From contig QZLH01000485.1 in NCBI GenBank assembly GCA_003833135.1, forward strand, positions 7,785-71,784: a stretch of DNA of 64,000 bases, in the 5' to 3' direction. Below are positions 1 through 12,622 of this stretch, one piece after another. Origin of the DNA: Oehlia diaphana. Taxonomy: Eukaryota > Glomeromycota > Glomeromycetes > Glomerales > Glomeraceae. The position numbers and the translations under genes are program-made. Positions within the stretch are counted from its first letter, which is position 1. Each line of letters opens with the position of its first letter. A model generated the notes under the pieces. It saw only the letters and a list, made by a program, of their open reading frames with translations. It did not search any database and was not told the origin of the DNA.

Positions 1-10
1 TTTTTTTTTT

Positions 11-57
<47 letters not shown>

Positions 58-63
58 TTTTTT

Positions 64-101
<38 letters not shown>

Positions 102-118
102 TATTTTTTTTTTTTACA
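1..118. repeat. Poly(T) tract at left edge
   Basis: This is almost pure T, broken by short A interruptions at about 11-13, 53-54, 65 and 99-100. It is low-complexity sequence. A reverse-complement-like poly(A) tract lies at 4971-5083. Confidence 0.95.
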
Positions 119-3100
119 ACTCCTTTAACCCATGACCTTCCTCATGACATCAAGAAATTTTTAATTGGAATACAAAAATAAATTTAATTTATCTATTTTT
201 TTTTCTCTTTTATTGTAAATCTCGTTATTTTAATCGCGAAGAAGAAAAATACTAAGAAAAGACGCGTTATTTTTAAAAATATTATCAAAAAGAAATTTTA
301 AAATTTTTTAATTTTTATAATAATAATAATAATAAAGAACAAATATTTCTTATTTTTTAAAAATATCAAGAATATTATGATAATAGTGATAATGCACGAA
401 ATTGATGAACTTTTAGCCTTGTGATATAATAGAAGACCTTATTTAATTTTCTTTCCCCTGTATAAAATTTTTTTTTTTTTTTTTTTTTTAATTATGTTTT
501 TAATAATCCCTTATCATCACTCATTCATGACAAAGAATCGGCCGATATCTAATTTAATAATAGATAATAATGGATAAATTTTGGGGAAGGAAAATTTATT
601 CCCGAGAAAGCAATAGGAGAATGAAAGAGATTAGCGAAAACTTTAAAAGAGTACAAAGATTAGGTTAGGATGAAGAACTAAAAATAGAATTAAACCAGGG
701 GAAATAGAAAATAACGAATAATTTTAGGAAGTGATTGCTTTCATAGAATCTCTTTTTTTTTTAAAAAAAAAAAAAAAAAGATGAAACGCGTTTTATTCAT
801 TATGAAAAAAATGTACTATGGTAAATAAGGTTTAAAATATTTCACTTTCTAAATTAAGAACATAGGTTGTTGGATTTACATGATACAGAAGACGGTATAA
901 AGATAAGTGTTGAACTTAAAAAAGATTATGTACTAATATCATATAAATATTACAAAATATAACAAATTTTTTTATTGGAGAAAAGTTCTTTATTACCGGT
1001 TATTATTTTGGTTAATAGATTAATCGGGGATTTACTGCAATGAAAGGAACTCCTTTAAAAGGTTAGTCATTAATTTTTGTCATCCGAATCCTTCACAAAA
1101 GAATTCTTATTATTCTTATTATTTTATTAGAAATAATTATTAAAAATTGTTCCGTTTTCTTATATACATATACAAATATATATTCATTTCAATCAGATGA
1201 TCATCATTGACTAGTCCAATAGTCAGAACAAACAAAAAAAATCTTTCCGAAATTGTATTCGTTAAATATATTAATTAGTAAACCACATTTTGAAACATTA
1301 TTATTTTAACTTATAAATTTAGCACATGTTTCCAATCAATTTTAAACGAATAAAAACCGCAGCAAAATTTATCGGAAGTTTCTTGGCAAGTTCGATGTCA
1401 TTCCTAAAGGTTTTTTTAAAAATAAAATTTACACAAATTCTTTGATTTTATTCATATTAAAAAAAAAAACTCGGTATTTCCGAATTTAACTCTTCCATTT
1501 AGGGTGAAGGGATGAATGTCAAAACATGTCAAAAATATAAAAGGAAAATTTTAATTAAATACTTTCTTTATATAGAAAACAGAAAAAAATAATAATAATT
1601 TTCATGAATTTTTATAAAGTTTCCATTGTTCATAAAATTAGTGTAAATTAATAACTCTTTAAAAAGAAATTCTTGAAAGAAAAATTTATTTATTTACACA
1701 AATAATATAATATATATATATATATTTTTTTATTATATTTATTATAGAATATTATTTTTCTATCTGGAAGGTTTTTGACCGAATTTTTTTTTTTCGGTAC
1801 AATCCCGAACAAAATAATTCTTTTAGAATAGATTAACAATATTATTTTGTAAAAAAAATATTTTTTTTAACGGAGAACAATACTAAAAATCGAACCAATT
1901 TTTTTTACTATTTACTTTTTTTTTCCTTTTAGAAAAAAAAATGTTTCAGAAAATTTCAAATCCCGTTTTCTTTTTTCAGAATCTTTTTAAAAATATTAAC
2001 TTTTTTTCGATTGATTGTATTTGTATTATCAGTATTATAACTCCTTTTAACTCTTTTATAAGTTCTTTTTTATTAAGTTATAATTACAATATATTAAATA
2101 TATAATTTTATCTGAGCCATCTTAATGGAAAAAATATCAATTGGTCTCGTATTTACAATGCATAAATATATAAATTTTTATTTATTTTTTATTTTTATTT
2201 TTATTTTATTTTTATTTTTTTTTAAAAAAAAAGAGATTAATTACTATGTTAATTTTCGATCATGAATTTCGATATGTTTTGCTTTTGTTGTTTTGCTTTG
2301 GAATAATATTGTATGCAAGAAAGTCATCATGTAATTTTCGTAATTTTCGGAGTTGTTAATTAATAATTTACAAAATATTTATTTACACATGATTATTATT
2401 ATTTATTATTATTTATTATTTATTATTATTACTTGTATTTTATGTATTTTTACATATTTTATTATATAGATATATAAAATATTATCCGGAATAATAATTT
2501 ATTGAATTAATAATTTTATTTCTATAAAGAAAAAAAATCATTTATTTATTATTACAAAGTAATATTACACAAATTTAATTATTGTAAATATCAAATATTT
2601 ATTTGTTACGTTAATTAACCCTGAAGATCCTCACAACGTTCAAATATTTCTCTCATTGAAGTAAGATTGATTCAACATATTTTTGACTCAACATATTTTT
2701 GATTCAACATATTTTGATTCAACATATTTTGATTCAACATATTTGTTTTAACATAAAAAATAAATATTAAATGTATCAAACGTCAAAAGCAAAAATAAAT
2801 AGTAGATAAAGTACATATGCGAGATTTTCATCATCATTATTTATTTTTTTATTAGTATTATTATTTTTATCTATTAAACTAAACGGGGGAAGGAGGGTAA
2901 AAATAATTATTAAATGAAAAAAACCTTAATCTTACTAATTTAAAAATTATTAAAATAAAATAAAAAAAAAATTGATAAACATATAAAAACTTGATAAGAA
3001 AATTAAACATAACTAAAAAAAAGGGGGGGTTTAAAATAAAAAGGGGTTAAAAATTTTTTTAAAGTAATTTTTTTTTAAAGTAATTTTTTTTTTAAAAAAA

Positions 3101-3198
3101 AAAGTAGAAAAAAAAAATATATAATAAAATTTTAAAATTTTGAAAATTTTGACGCCATTTTTCCTGCAGATAAACGTCAATCCACGCAAAATTAGTAA
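119..3198. other. AT-rich intergenic sequence, no gene seen
   Basis: No convincing reading frame, spliced or unspliced, was found. The stretch holds homopolymer runs, a short AT microsatellite near 1710-1725 and the tandem repeat at 2668-2755. Confidence 0.6.
2668..2755. repeat. Short tandem repeat, ~15-17 bp unit
   Basis: Five to six imperfect copies of TTCAACATATTTTGA occur in a row. The first copies carry one or two extra T and the last is diverged (TTTTAACATA). No coding role is visible. Confidence 0.85.
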
Positions 3199-3672
3199 TT
3201 AAGGAAATGCTGATTCAGGAAATTCCCAAGGTAAGAACAAGTCGACTTGATCAAACTGTACTCCGTTATAAATGTCCTTTTCAAAAGGAGTGTCAACTTG
3301 CTGAATGTTTATCTGGGAAATTCGATTAAGGGTATCCGCGTTTACATTTACATCCGTGATTCGTCTTCTGTTACGATCGTTAATTCTATTGATCTCGTGT
3401 GCTGAGTCTATAAAAATTTGACGTTGAAAACGTGTAGAACGATTCCAAATCCTTTTTGTTGCTATGATAATTACATAATGATTTGATATTATTTGTAATC
3501 TTTGGGCCTCTTGGTATATGATTTGTTGCATAAGACCTCTCCCAGTTGCTCTTTTACCATTCCTGAAACGTGCAGCAAACATATTTGAATTATATGAAAA
3601 GTTGTAAAGATTGTTAATGTTTATATTTTCCAAGAGATTTTTTAATATGTTTCGATTCCTTTGTATATTCAT
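3199..3672 (-). CDS. Divergent HMG-box (MATA-HMG-like) protein
   Basis: A single-exon frame of 157 residues. Residues ~30-105 can be laid against the HMG boxes of the other two genes in this cluster: a basic N-terminal part (FAARFRNGKRATGRG), a helix with EAQRL, then the conserved tryptophan in KRIWNRST followed by a third helix ending in SAHEINRIN. The IFPP motif and the RPPNxF signature that open the box in the neighbours are absent, so the box is degenerate at its N-terminus. The C-terminal 45 residues are acidic and hydrophobic with no domain I recognise. HMG-box proteins bind DNA in the nucleus, and in Glomeromycotina the MATA-HMG family is greatly expanded. The start is supported by a TATA-like element about 90 bp upstream. 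It could be a decaying paralogue. Confidence 0.6.
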   Translation of the reverse strand: MNIQRNRNILKNLLENININNLYNFSYNSNMFAARFRNGKRATGRGLMQQIIYQEAQRLQIISNHYVIIIATKRIWNRSTRFQRQIFIDSAHEINRINDRNRRRITDVNVNADTLNRISQINIQQVDTPFEKDIYNGVQFDQVDLFLPWEFPESAFP

Positions 3673-3691
3673 TTTTTTTTTTTTTTTTCGT

Positions 3692-3730
3692 TTGAATGGA
3701 AGGGTTGAATGGAAGAGTTGAATGGAAGGG
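3692..3730. repeat. 13-bp tandem repeat in the leader of the first HMG gene
   Basis: Three head-to-tail copies of TTGAATGGAAGGG (one with a single change) lie 20-58 bp upstream of the minus-strand ATG. They fall between the TATA-like site and the start codon, so they are probably in the 5' UTR. Confidence 0.8.
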
Positions 3731-3759
3731 TGTTGAGAAAAAAAAAAAATAACTTTAGG

Positions 3760-3767
3760 AATTTATA
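3760..3767 (-). promoter_or_regulatory. TATA-like element of the first HMG gene
   Basis: On the minus strand this reads TATAAATT, about 90 bp upstream of the ATG at 3672. The spacing matches the TATA-like sites of other genes in the window. Confidence 0.4.
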
Positions 3768-4969
3768 CATAATTCATCTAACGAATTCTGAATTTCGATT
3801 CGTCACTAATAATCTATGATTAAATTAGAATATGAAAGAAAGGTTTCTCAAAGTTTCTCTTTAATTAAATCATACTTTTTTTAACCAACCAAAACCAAAA
3901 AAATTTTATCTATTTTTAAAATAATATTATGATTCGTCATTTTGTTTAGAAAAAAATGACCAAAGAAAAAAAGTTGATAGTAAAAAAATGACAAATATCT
4001 TTTGATCGGATACACCAAATTTATTAAAAAGTTTCATTAGGGGTTTTTTTGTACAAGTTAATAATAATAACAAATAATTTAATTAAATATTTTTTTTTTT
4101 TTGAATGAAGAAAATCTGAAAAAGCCTCATAATTTCTTCCCTTTAAACAATAGAATATGAATTTTTGTGTTTAAATAAGCCCCACTGCATTCATGCAGAA
4201 ATATTTTATTTAGAGATCATATCATAATAAAATACAAATAATTATATCAATGACCGACAACAAACCAAAATTTTAAAAAATGTCCGACTGGTTTCTACAT
4301 TTTTACATAACAATAAGATGGTACATACCTCCTATTGGTTCAATCAAGAATGAATGAGCCATAACCTTATTCTGTTCTAACCGATGTTTAAATATATATA
4401 GAAGGAACCCAGGTATTTCATTGTATAAATTGCAATGCAAGATATTGCATATTATACAAATTTACTTATATGTTAAAGTATGAATCAATTGTATAATAAG
4501 CTCCCTACTTTGTATCTAAATTATTTTTTTCACATTGAATATCTTTACACATGGCCACATGTCTATATTACAGTGACTTATTTGCATTAATGTTTATTTT
4601 TTGTGACAATAGCTATTATAATTGCTCCGATTACGCCTTAATTAATTCCTCTTACATGTAATTAACACGACTTTCTTATATAGTTTGTATGTATGCTTGG
4701 TATAGATTTACGCCGAACTAATAAATAGATTTTCATCAATAAAGAGATTTTCAGTTTCATCAAAAATAAAACCAATAGATTTAACAAGGTTCTTGATTTA
4801 AATGTAAAATACGTGTGGCGTGGTTTATGGTCTAGATTTTTTTTAGCATAACTGATAATAGCCATCAAAAAAAAAAATAAATAAAATAAATGATTTAATA
4901 TAAATAAACAAATAAAATGAAAATGGAAAATAGAAAATAAAATTAAAAAAATTAAAAATTAATACTGTA

Positions 4970-5086
<117 letters not shown>

Positions 5087-5451
5087 TGAAGACAATGAAC
5101 TATTCCTTTTATGATTTATTATTGACTCTAGATTTTCTTCCTTAAAAAAACGAGATCGGACAAATGAAACAAAATAATGGGTTACAATGATAAAAAAAAT
5201 ATATATATATACTTACCGTATATATTAGTCACATTATAATAATAATTGTGTGCAAAATAATGATTGTATTCATGATTTACGTTCGGAACTTGTTTTTTTA
5301 TTGATGTTTCATTAAATATTAACTTTTAAAGTCCATTATGTTACCGACTTTTTATGCATCGGTTACAATTGGAACTAGTTACACATACATATAGTAAATA
5401 AAAAAAAAAATTGTAGTTATCGTATAAAATAAAAAATATTATCTTAAAATT

Positions 5452-5496
5452 TTAAACCATATAATATTATTAATAATAATAATATTAATATGGTTT
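5452..5496. repeat. AT-rich hairpin
   Basis: A near-perfect inverted repeat: AAACCATATAATATTATTA is followed after a few bases by its reverse complement ending in ATATGGTTT. It lies about 55 bp beyond the stop codon of the second HMG gene (minus strand), so it might act at that gene's 3' end. No function is shown. Confidence 0.6.
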
Positions 5497-5548
5497 TTAC
5501 TATAACTTATAATCAAAAATATTTCTCAAAAATATTGTTATTTGAAAC

Positions 5549-6004
5549 TTAATTATTTCTAATACTAATGGAAATTTGAATAGGTATTCGTTGTTGCGTA
5601 AGAGGTGGATGGAAATTTACATTCGTGTTGTTCGTCATTAAATGAACGGATGAAACAATGTGATATGGTCTAGAATTTTTACGTGAATAGTAATATTTCG
5701 CATCACTCTGAAAGTAAAGACTTTGAACTTCATGAGATAATTGAGTATATTGTTGTCTTTGTTGACGAGTAGCATAAGTCCAAAAGAAATTTGCTTCGTG
5801 ATTAATGAGTAATCGATTATTAAATCCAAGCCTTTTAGCTTCTTTGGCAAAGTTGATTCTGAAAATATCATACATGGATGGTGGTTTAGTTAAATGACGC
5901 CTCGAATTTAAATACAATTGTAATAATTCATTGGGATTCCTATATACTGGAGGAAAGATATTTCCACGATTGATTCCATTGCGTAACAAATTAGTAGTGT
6001 TCAT
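5549..6004 (-). CDS. MATA-HMG-box protein
   Basis: A single-exon frame of 151 residues. The HMG box spans residues ~15-97. It opens with the IFPP motif and a YRNPNELLQLYL segment, goes on to the KPPSMYDIFRINFAKEAKRL helix, then a helix with the conserved aromatic pair (NFFWTYAT), and ends with QYTQLSHEVQSLY. The third-helix pattern W-x6-10-R/K-x-x-Y-x-x-L-x-x-E matches MATA-HMG proteins of arbuscular mycorrhizal fungi, which are presumed DNA-binding regulators related to mating-type HMG proteins. Beyond the box is a short tail rich in N, P and Q. A TATAAATA element lies ~82 bp upstream. The same-strand neighbour at 3199-3672 is a weaker relative. Direct targets and any role in mating are unknown. 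Confidence 0.82.
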   Translation of the reverse strand: MNTTNLLRNGINRGNIFPPVYRNPNELLQLYLNSRRHLTKPPSMYDIFRINFAKEAKRLGFNNRLLINHEANFFWTYATRQQRQQYTQLSHEVQSLYFQSDAKYYYSRKNSRPYHIVSSVHLMTNNTNVNFHPPLTQQRIPIQISISIRNN

Positions 6005-6085
6005 GTTAAAGAAGGTAAAAGAATGTTGTTAATAGTTAGTAAATTATCAAATAATTTGAAAATGTAAAAATTTTTAAAAGGGACA

Positions 6086-6093
6086 TATTTATA
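6086..6093 (-). promoter_or_regulatory. TATA box of second HMG gene
   Basis: TATAAATA on the minus strand, 82 bp upstream of the ATG at 6004. Confidence 0.5.
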
Positions 6094-6701
6094 ATCGAAC
6101 GATTATATAATCGTTATCTGATAAAGATGATTCTGAATTCTCGTTTTTTAAACCGCTGCCAGAAAATCTTTTTTAAATAAAATTTAAAAAGGAAATGTCA
6201 GTAACCCTATTGAGTCAATGATTAGATTATATTAACAAAGTATAAATTTATCGGGGAAAGGAGTTCGAAATATGATTTATTTATTTGCATGCTTGTGTAA
6301 GACTTGGCATTTGTTCATACTAAATACATTTATTTTGGTTAAGAGAAGTTGTATATACTTAATAAACTTCAAAGATTTCATTGTGATTAACAACGATCCT
6401 CTAAAATTCATGAGTGATTATCTTTTATAATTGATTGAACTTTTTATTCCCCTTTCTAAACTTAGATACTCTAATTTTCTTTTTTTTACAAAAATTTTTG
6501 ACATTTAAGACTTTTTTAATATTTATGACTAAAATTAATTTCCCTTACTTTTTCTCTTACCCGTTTCAGATTAATTTTCTGATCACTAGTCAGGTACCAA
6601 TTCTTTTTATTCTTTTAGGTAACCATACTTTCACCAGTAATCATAAAAACATGAATATTTCATTCTAAAATATTTTAAACCAAAATAAATAATAATAATT
6701 C

Positions 6702-6733
6702 ATGAATACAATATACAATATACAATATACAAT
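6702..6733. repeat. 8-bp tandem repeat
   Basis: About four copies of ATACAATA / ATATACAA occur head to tail in noncoding DNA. Confidence 0.75.
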
Positions 6734-7567
6734 TATACATTATTTTTAATTTTATATAAAAAAAAAAGATGGGATTTAAAGTTTTAAAGTCCATTTCCAT
6801 TATAAATTTTAAATGTGTTAAATGTGTCACATGCTTTATTTATTGGTCATTATTTAAATTACTGACATATTAAAAAATTATTCCCTTAATATTAAGCAAA
6901 AATTTTTAAGCGATTTTGGAGAATCCGATTATTTTGATTAATTATTGAAATTTTTGGATAAAAAAATTTTTTGATTTATCAAAAGTTTTAAATAACTCGC
7001 ATGAAAATATATTGATAGGTTATTCGCGATAAGAGACGTAAAAAAGAATTTCAATTATTATGAATATTTTTTTTGTTAATCATTTTGATAAAAATTACAA
7101 AGTTATAATTCGTTGTCCATTGTGAAATTAATAATAATATTTAGTAAATGGTATCAATTATTTTTAAATTGTGTAAAAAAAAAAATATTTATTATTATTT
7201 TTTTTTTTTTTTTGGGCAAAATTAGCTAAAGTTGGTAAAAATTATAATTAGTAATGAATTATTTATTGAAAGTCGCACAAAATTTTTCTTACAAGTCGCA
7301 AATAAGAAATCTTTTATTCTTTTCATGTCAAATTACAAATTCCTTTGTCCTTTGTCACTTAAAAAAGAAAATAATAAAATCAGTTTCTTTATAAAGTTAT
7401 TAATAAAAATTGTAAAAAAATTCATTCTCCGAAAACTTCCGAACTATATATTCTATGAAATTCCTTCTGAGGGTTAAATGGATAGGTTAAATAAGATTAA
7501 TAATGGAGCTACGCCAAGCCTTTTTCATTAATAAGCTGGTACGGAAAGTAGTTTAGCCGTGCGCCAC

Positions 7568-7633
7568 AATAACACATAATAACACATAATAACACATAAT
7601 AACACATAATAACACTTAATAACACATAATAAC
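7568..7633. repeat. 10-bp tandem repeat (AATAACACAT)n
   Basis: About six head-to-tail copies of AATAACACAT, one with a single change (AATAACACTT), decay into AATAACATAATCACG at the right edge. The array is noncoding. Confidence 0.9.
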
Positions 7634-10401
7634 ATAATCACGTAATGCATAATTACATAGATATCGATCAGCCACAAACGATGACGATGAACAGTGATTT
7701 TCGAGACTGATCGCGTGTGTCATTTGTGACGAACTATTTTTTTATTATTTATTATTTAAAACTTTAAAAATAAAACTTTATTATCTGATTTATAATTTTT
7801 TCGAGAACCTATTGAAAATGATTAATATAATAAACCAATTAAAGAAAGATTCTTTTAATTAAATATCGGATAAATTAAATCCATGTACTGATCATATGGT
7901 ACATACATATAACGCCATAAATGAAAAAGTTCATTTTAAATGAATCTGTACGAAAAGAAAAAAAAAAGAATTCATTAAGACTACAAATATGCATGTAAAC
8001 GGACCAATTAAGAAAAATATAGATAACGGAAAATATTCCTTAATATAAAATTAATCTGATTAACCCTTATTTTGGTAACTTCCTTAATTGGATGTTTAAT
8101 TCTATGAATGATGTAAATAAAAAAATAATTGTCTTCTGATTGTAGAAAGATGTTTCATTTTTTTTTATTTTCTTGGCAGGACTAAAAAAAAAAATACAAT
8201 AAATGATTTTCAAAATATTTTAATCGGTACGCCATCAATTCGAAATTTTTAAATATTTTAATATTTTAAAAATAAATTAATTTTTTATGTATGTTGTGTT
8301 ATAAAAAGTGAATATCTTATATATAATCTAGATAATTATAATTCATTTGATATCATTTTATTAATAAAGATAAAAAAAGTTTCATTCATGTAACTCAATG
8401 TCTAGTCGTTTCCGATTTAATTTGAAATATTTGAAAAATATAAAAAAAAAAAAATAAATAAATAAATAAAATAAAAAAAAATATATCATCATATCCACTA
8501 TCAAATGTATGCATTAAAATGTCGTACGATACTTTATTTGGAATTTTGTATCTCCGAAACTTCATTGTGTTTGTTTTTCGATCTGCAGTAGCTGCATAAA
8601 ATGTCTATCATGAATTTGGTAATTAAAATATCCTATCATTTAAATAGCCTGAATGGACAAATATGGTAAATTTTACCGTGAAAAAATTCGAAAAAAATAT
8701 TTATAATATTTTATCCTTTATTTGAAAAATAAAAAAGCAATAATATTATAAATAATAATATTTATACTATTCAGATTTCGGAAAGCAATGAAAGGGTTCT
8801 GCGTTGTAACATTGTATAAGAACTTAGAAATGAAACACAAAATAAAAAAAAATTTTTAAATATTAATAATATTTATTATTATATATCATATTCGGGTTTG
8901 TTTTTTTATAGTTTTTTTATTAAAAAAAAAAAGATCATTAATCAGTAATTATTTTTTATTAATAATTAAATTTTAAAGTTAAATTATGCAAAATACATAT
9001 CACGACATTAATATAATTTATGATAAGGAATTGGCGGAGAATTTATTAGTAATAGATAATCTAGTAAAAACTCGGTTGTAAACTATATGGAGTTATATAT
9101 TTGTCATATAGTACCAACAAGGTAATAAAATCACTATATTTTACCATGTTAAAAATATTTTTACGCCGTAAAAAACCAGGGAGGGAGGGAGGAAAAAAAA
9201 TTTTCTTTCAAATTAGGTTAGATAACACGTCAAGGGTTCTGAAAGAACTACAAATTTAGTTAGTAGAATGATCTTCTTTGTGATAATGATATTAAACGCC
9301 TCATGATCGTTTTGCCACACTTAAGTGAATCACGTTCTGCTTTTGGAATATATGATGAAATATATTTGTGACTTTTCGGTAATGACCTATTTGCGTTCAA
9401 TAAATCTTGCAGATCATTTGCGCCACATATTATATCGCGTTGAAAAAAAAAAAAAAAAAATTGAATAACACACTATTTTTGAAATTTTCCGGTTTTTTTA
9501 TCTTAGGTTAGGAGAATTTTTTTTTAAATTAGAACATGAAGATATTGAACACAAAGAAAATTATTATCTAAATTCAATATCATACATCAAAAATTTAACG
9601 CGCGTTCATTTATAATGAAAAAAATTTAATAACATTAAAAATTATACAGTATATATATTAAAAATTTAATTAAAATTAATTAATCAAAGAAAACTTTACT
9701 TTTTAGTGCACTTGCATTGCAGTACATAACTTTCGGGATTAAAGTAAGCAGAATTGGGATTAGTCAAAATATTAGGTAAGGTTTATATAGAGTACTACTG
9801 TGATGCATAAAAAAAAAAAAAATAACTAATGCTCATTAATTAATTAAAATTTTAGTATTAATTATATGTATGTATGTATTTCTGTTTATGATATTATTTT
9901 TTATTATTGAAAACTTATATATAAATTATATATCAGTACATTAAAAAAAAAAAAAAAAAAAAAAAAATATTAGTTAATATTTTAATAGTATATACTGTAT
10001 ATTAATATTATGTAAGTTTTAATGAAATATTTTTTTTAGTTTTAATTCCGTGAATGTTGATAATAAAAAAAGTAAATTAAAAAACATATATATAAATAAG
10101 AAACATTAACAAGATTTATAACCTGTTTTTTTTAAAAAAAAAAACTGCCGAGACTTCAAAAAATCGAATTAATATATACTTTAATTTTAATACAATATAG
10201 TATCACTCTAGGTTTGTAATTTCTATTGTTGTCATAAATTTTTTCAATATATATTTATGTAAATTTTTTTTTTTTTCCGATTGAAAAATAAAATTCTTTT
10301 TTAAGAACTAAGATTTACTGTCACCCCAACGTACAATATATTTTTAAAGTACAGGTTATTCAGGAGGTGATGATTAATGCATTGTGAAAAACGATTTCAA
10401 T

Positions 10402-10412
10402 TTATATAAATA
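10402..10412 (+). promoter_or_regulatory. Candidate TATA element of third HMG gene
   Basis: TATATAAATA lies ~195 bp upstream of the ATG, followed by a C/T-rich stretch (CACTCTTCTCTAATCTTTTG). This distance implies a longer leader than in the other genes. Confidence 0.3.
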
Positions 10413-10605
10413 CATGGGAATTTCACTCTTCTCTAATCTTTTGCCATTGGAAAAACTCACGAAAATTAAAGCAACAATAAAAAAAAAATCTTGGCAATCA
10501 CTTTAAAAATATTTTTTTAAATACAAAATTTTAAAGAGATCGTCCATTAAAAATATACAATAAAAAATATTTTAACGAAATAAAGCGTTTGCCAAGATAT
10601 AATCG

Positions 10606-11181
10606 ATGGCCACTCCCAATTTTTCGTTAGACTTTTTAGTCGATAATTTAATGAACAAGATCGACAGAAAAATGATTTTTCCACCTCATTTAAATGATCC
10701 GGTAGAGTTATTGACTACTAGTTTTAATAGAACTAATCGACCAACTCGTCCCCCAAATGGATTTCTTCTTTGTCGCAAGAACGTTCACCATATTGCAAAA
10801 GAAGTAGGAATAGTTAATATGCGAGTTATTAGTAAAGTTAGTGGCATTTTATGGAGAAGTGCTTCTTTAGAAGAGAAAGAAATGTATGAAAATTTAGCGA
10901 GTGAAGTTAGTTTCGTTTACACTCAAAGGTATAATATCGAAACGTATAATCAATCCACTCATGTAAGAGGAATTATACCAGCTTATATGCCCTACCACAT
11001 TCCTCGTTTTAACTCGTATAATAATTTTTCTTCTGATTCTTTGACAACCTCTCCAACTGAATACTCTCTTATTCCGGATTTTCCAATGGAACCTTTTCCT
11101 AATGGGCTTGGATTAAACTTTGAAAATTTCGATTCCGAATGTTTTTTTATGTATATTAATAATGTATCGGCGGAAATTTAA
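10606..11181 (+). CDS. MATA-HMG-box protein
   Basis: A single-exon frame of 191 residues, and the best preserved HMG box of the cluster. Residues ~23-112 hold the box: MIFPPHLNDPVELL, then the signature RPTRPPNGFLLCRKNVHHIA, a second helix with VISKVSGILWRSAS, and a third helix (KEMYENLASEVSFVY). The central tryptophan and the tyrosine in the third helix are in place. The remaining ~80 residues are a low-complexity tail rich in S, N, P, Y and F with no recognised domain, possibly a transactivation or interaction segment. Proteins of this family are nuclear sequence-specific DNA binders related to fungal mating-type HMG proteins. The ATG has a purine-poor but acceptable context (ATCGATGG), and the next in-frame ATG is inside the box lead-in, so this start is preferred. 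The role in mating is an open question. Confidence 0.85.
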   Translation: MATPNFSLDFLVDNLMNKIDRKMIFPPHLNDPVELLTTSFNRTNRPTRPPNGFLLCRKNVHHIAKEVGIVNMRVISKVSGILWRSASLEEKEMYENLASEVSFVYTQRYNIETYNQSTHVRGIIPAYMPYHIPRFNSYNNFSSDSLTTSPTEYSLIPDFPMEPFPNGLGLNFENFDSECFFMYINNVSAEI

Positions 11182-11305
11182 AAAACATTATATTTCCTTT
11201 TCGCCGAAAAAAAAAAAAAAAAAAAAAGTACCCCTAATTTTTCTTATTTTATTATCGACTTGATAAGTTATCAAATTTATCTAATAATGGGATTTTCTTA
11301 TTATA

Positions 11306-11336
<31 letters not shown>

Positions 11337-12580
11337 ATTATATATATGTTATAGTCAATACTAATTTTAGTAATTTTTTATGAGATTTTCTTTTTTTTTT
11401 TTTTTACAAATTACTTTATTATTATTTTTTTATGTTACTAGTAATTATGTTTTTAAATAATTTAACTATGTATGGAAAATTACGTATATTGTAGCCTACT
11501 TATGTATTTATGCAACTTATATAAGGATTGATTGATATTTTAAGAATTTAATAAATTAAGACTTATAAGCTCAAGCTATTAGTTTATCTTCATGGATTAA
11601 AGTAGCACTTTTTATTATTATTATTTCTGTTTAAAAAACTGTACCGAAACCCATTGTATTATTGCGTAATAAAGTTACGCGTAAGAGTTTGATTACCAAA
11701 TTTTTTATATAAAAATAATTGAACGTCCGCGATCGACTTTGGGTTTGTGACCTAAAGTTGGAATGATCAATGTAATACAACGATATAAAAAAATAATTGA
11801 CATATACATAACCATCTTTGATAAAGAATAATTAAAATTAATTTGGAACGGAAATGCTATTTAATTTAAGCGTAAAATAGTTTACGATAATTTGTAATTT
11901 TTAATTTGGGCCGGCACTATAAATTTAAAACTCCACTTAAAAGACTTGGTAAATAATAGATAATCAAAAGTAGATCTTCAAAATTTTTCGCGCTTTCGTT
12001 CTTTTCCCGAAAATAATCGTATTTTTGTTTGATAAGAAAGTTTTGGAACTTGGCACTTAATTTGTGTAACAGTTTATATATTCGGAAAAAAAAAAAAAAA
12101 ATTTTTTTTTTTAAAAAATCCCTTCGGAAATGTCATTTATGTAAAAAAAGTTATATTACGCAGATTACAATAATTAATGATGCATATTTTTTCATTTTAT
12201 TACTTTTTACTTCACTGAAAAAGAAAAAAGGATTTTCCAAGTTTCACAACGATTAATGTATTAATAAATTATTCGCCAATAATATTTTTAGTAAACCTTT
12301 TGTGAACTGTGAAGTTATCGGATTTTGGATTATCGAATTTTTTTATTGTATTTATAGTAAATAATAACACGTGTCGTGTAATAACAGCAAATCGTAATAA
12401 ATTATTTATGCACGTTTAGAATAAAGTCACCAACTTTCAAAGATGTATATTTAAGATTGAACATTCAATACTTATAATATGGTAGATCTTTATATTAAAA
12501 ATTTTTTTTTTTGTTGATGCAAAAACTACTTGATGTATCGGATTTAAGTAACACATCATTGTCATAAGTTAATTTAATGC

Positions 12581-12622
<42 letters not shown>

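Larger units (their letters stand above)
6094..10401. other. Intergenic sequence between HMG genes
   Basis: This 4.3-kb stretch separates the two minus-strand HMG genes from the plus-strand one. Frames at 6435-6668 (77 codons) and 7232-7477 (81 codons) are F/I/K/L-rich without domains and look like chance openings in AT-rich DNA. Short tandem repeats at 6702-6733 and 7568-7633 are listed separately. Nothing else is recognised. Confidence 0.55.

Noticed and set aside
12029..12256. 75-codon plus frame
   Set aside because: K/F-rich translation of homopolymer runs, without domain or promoter-like site.
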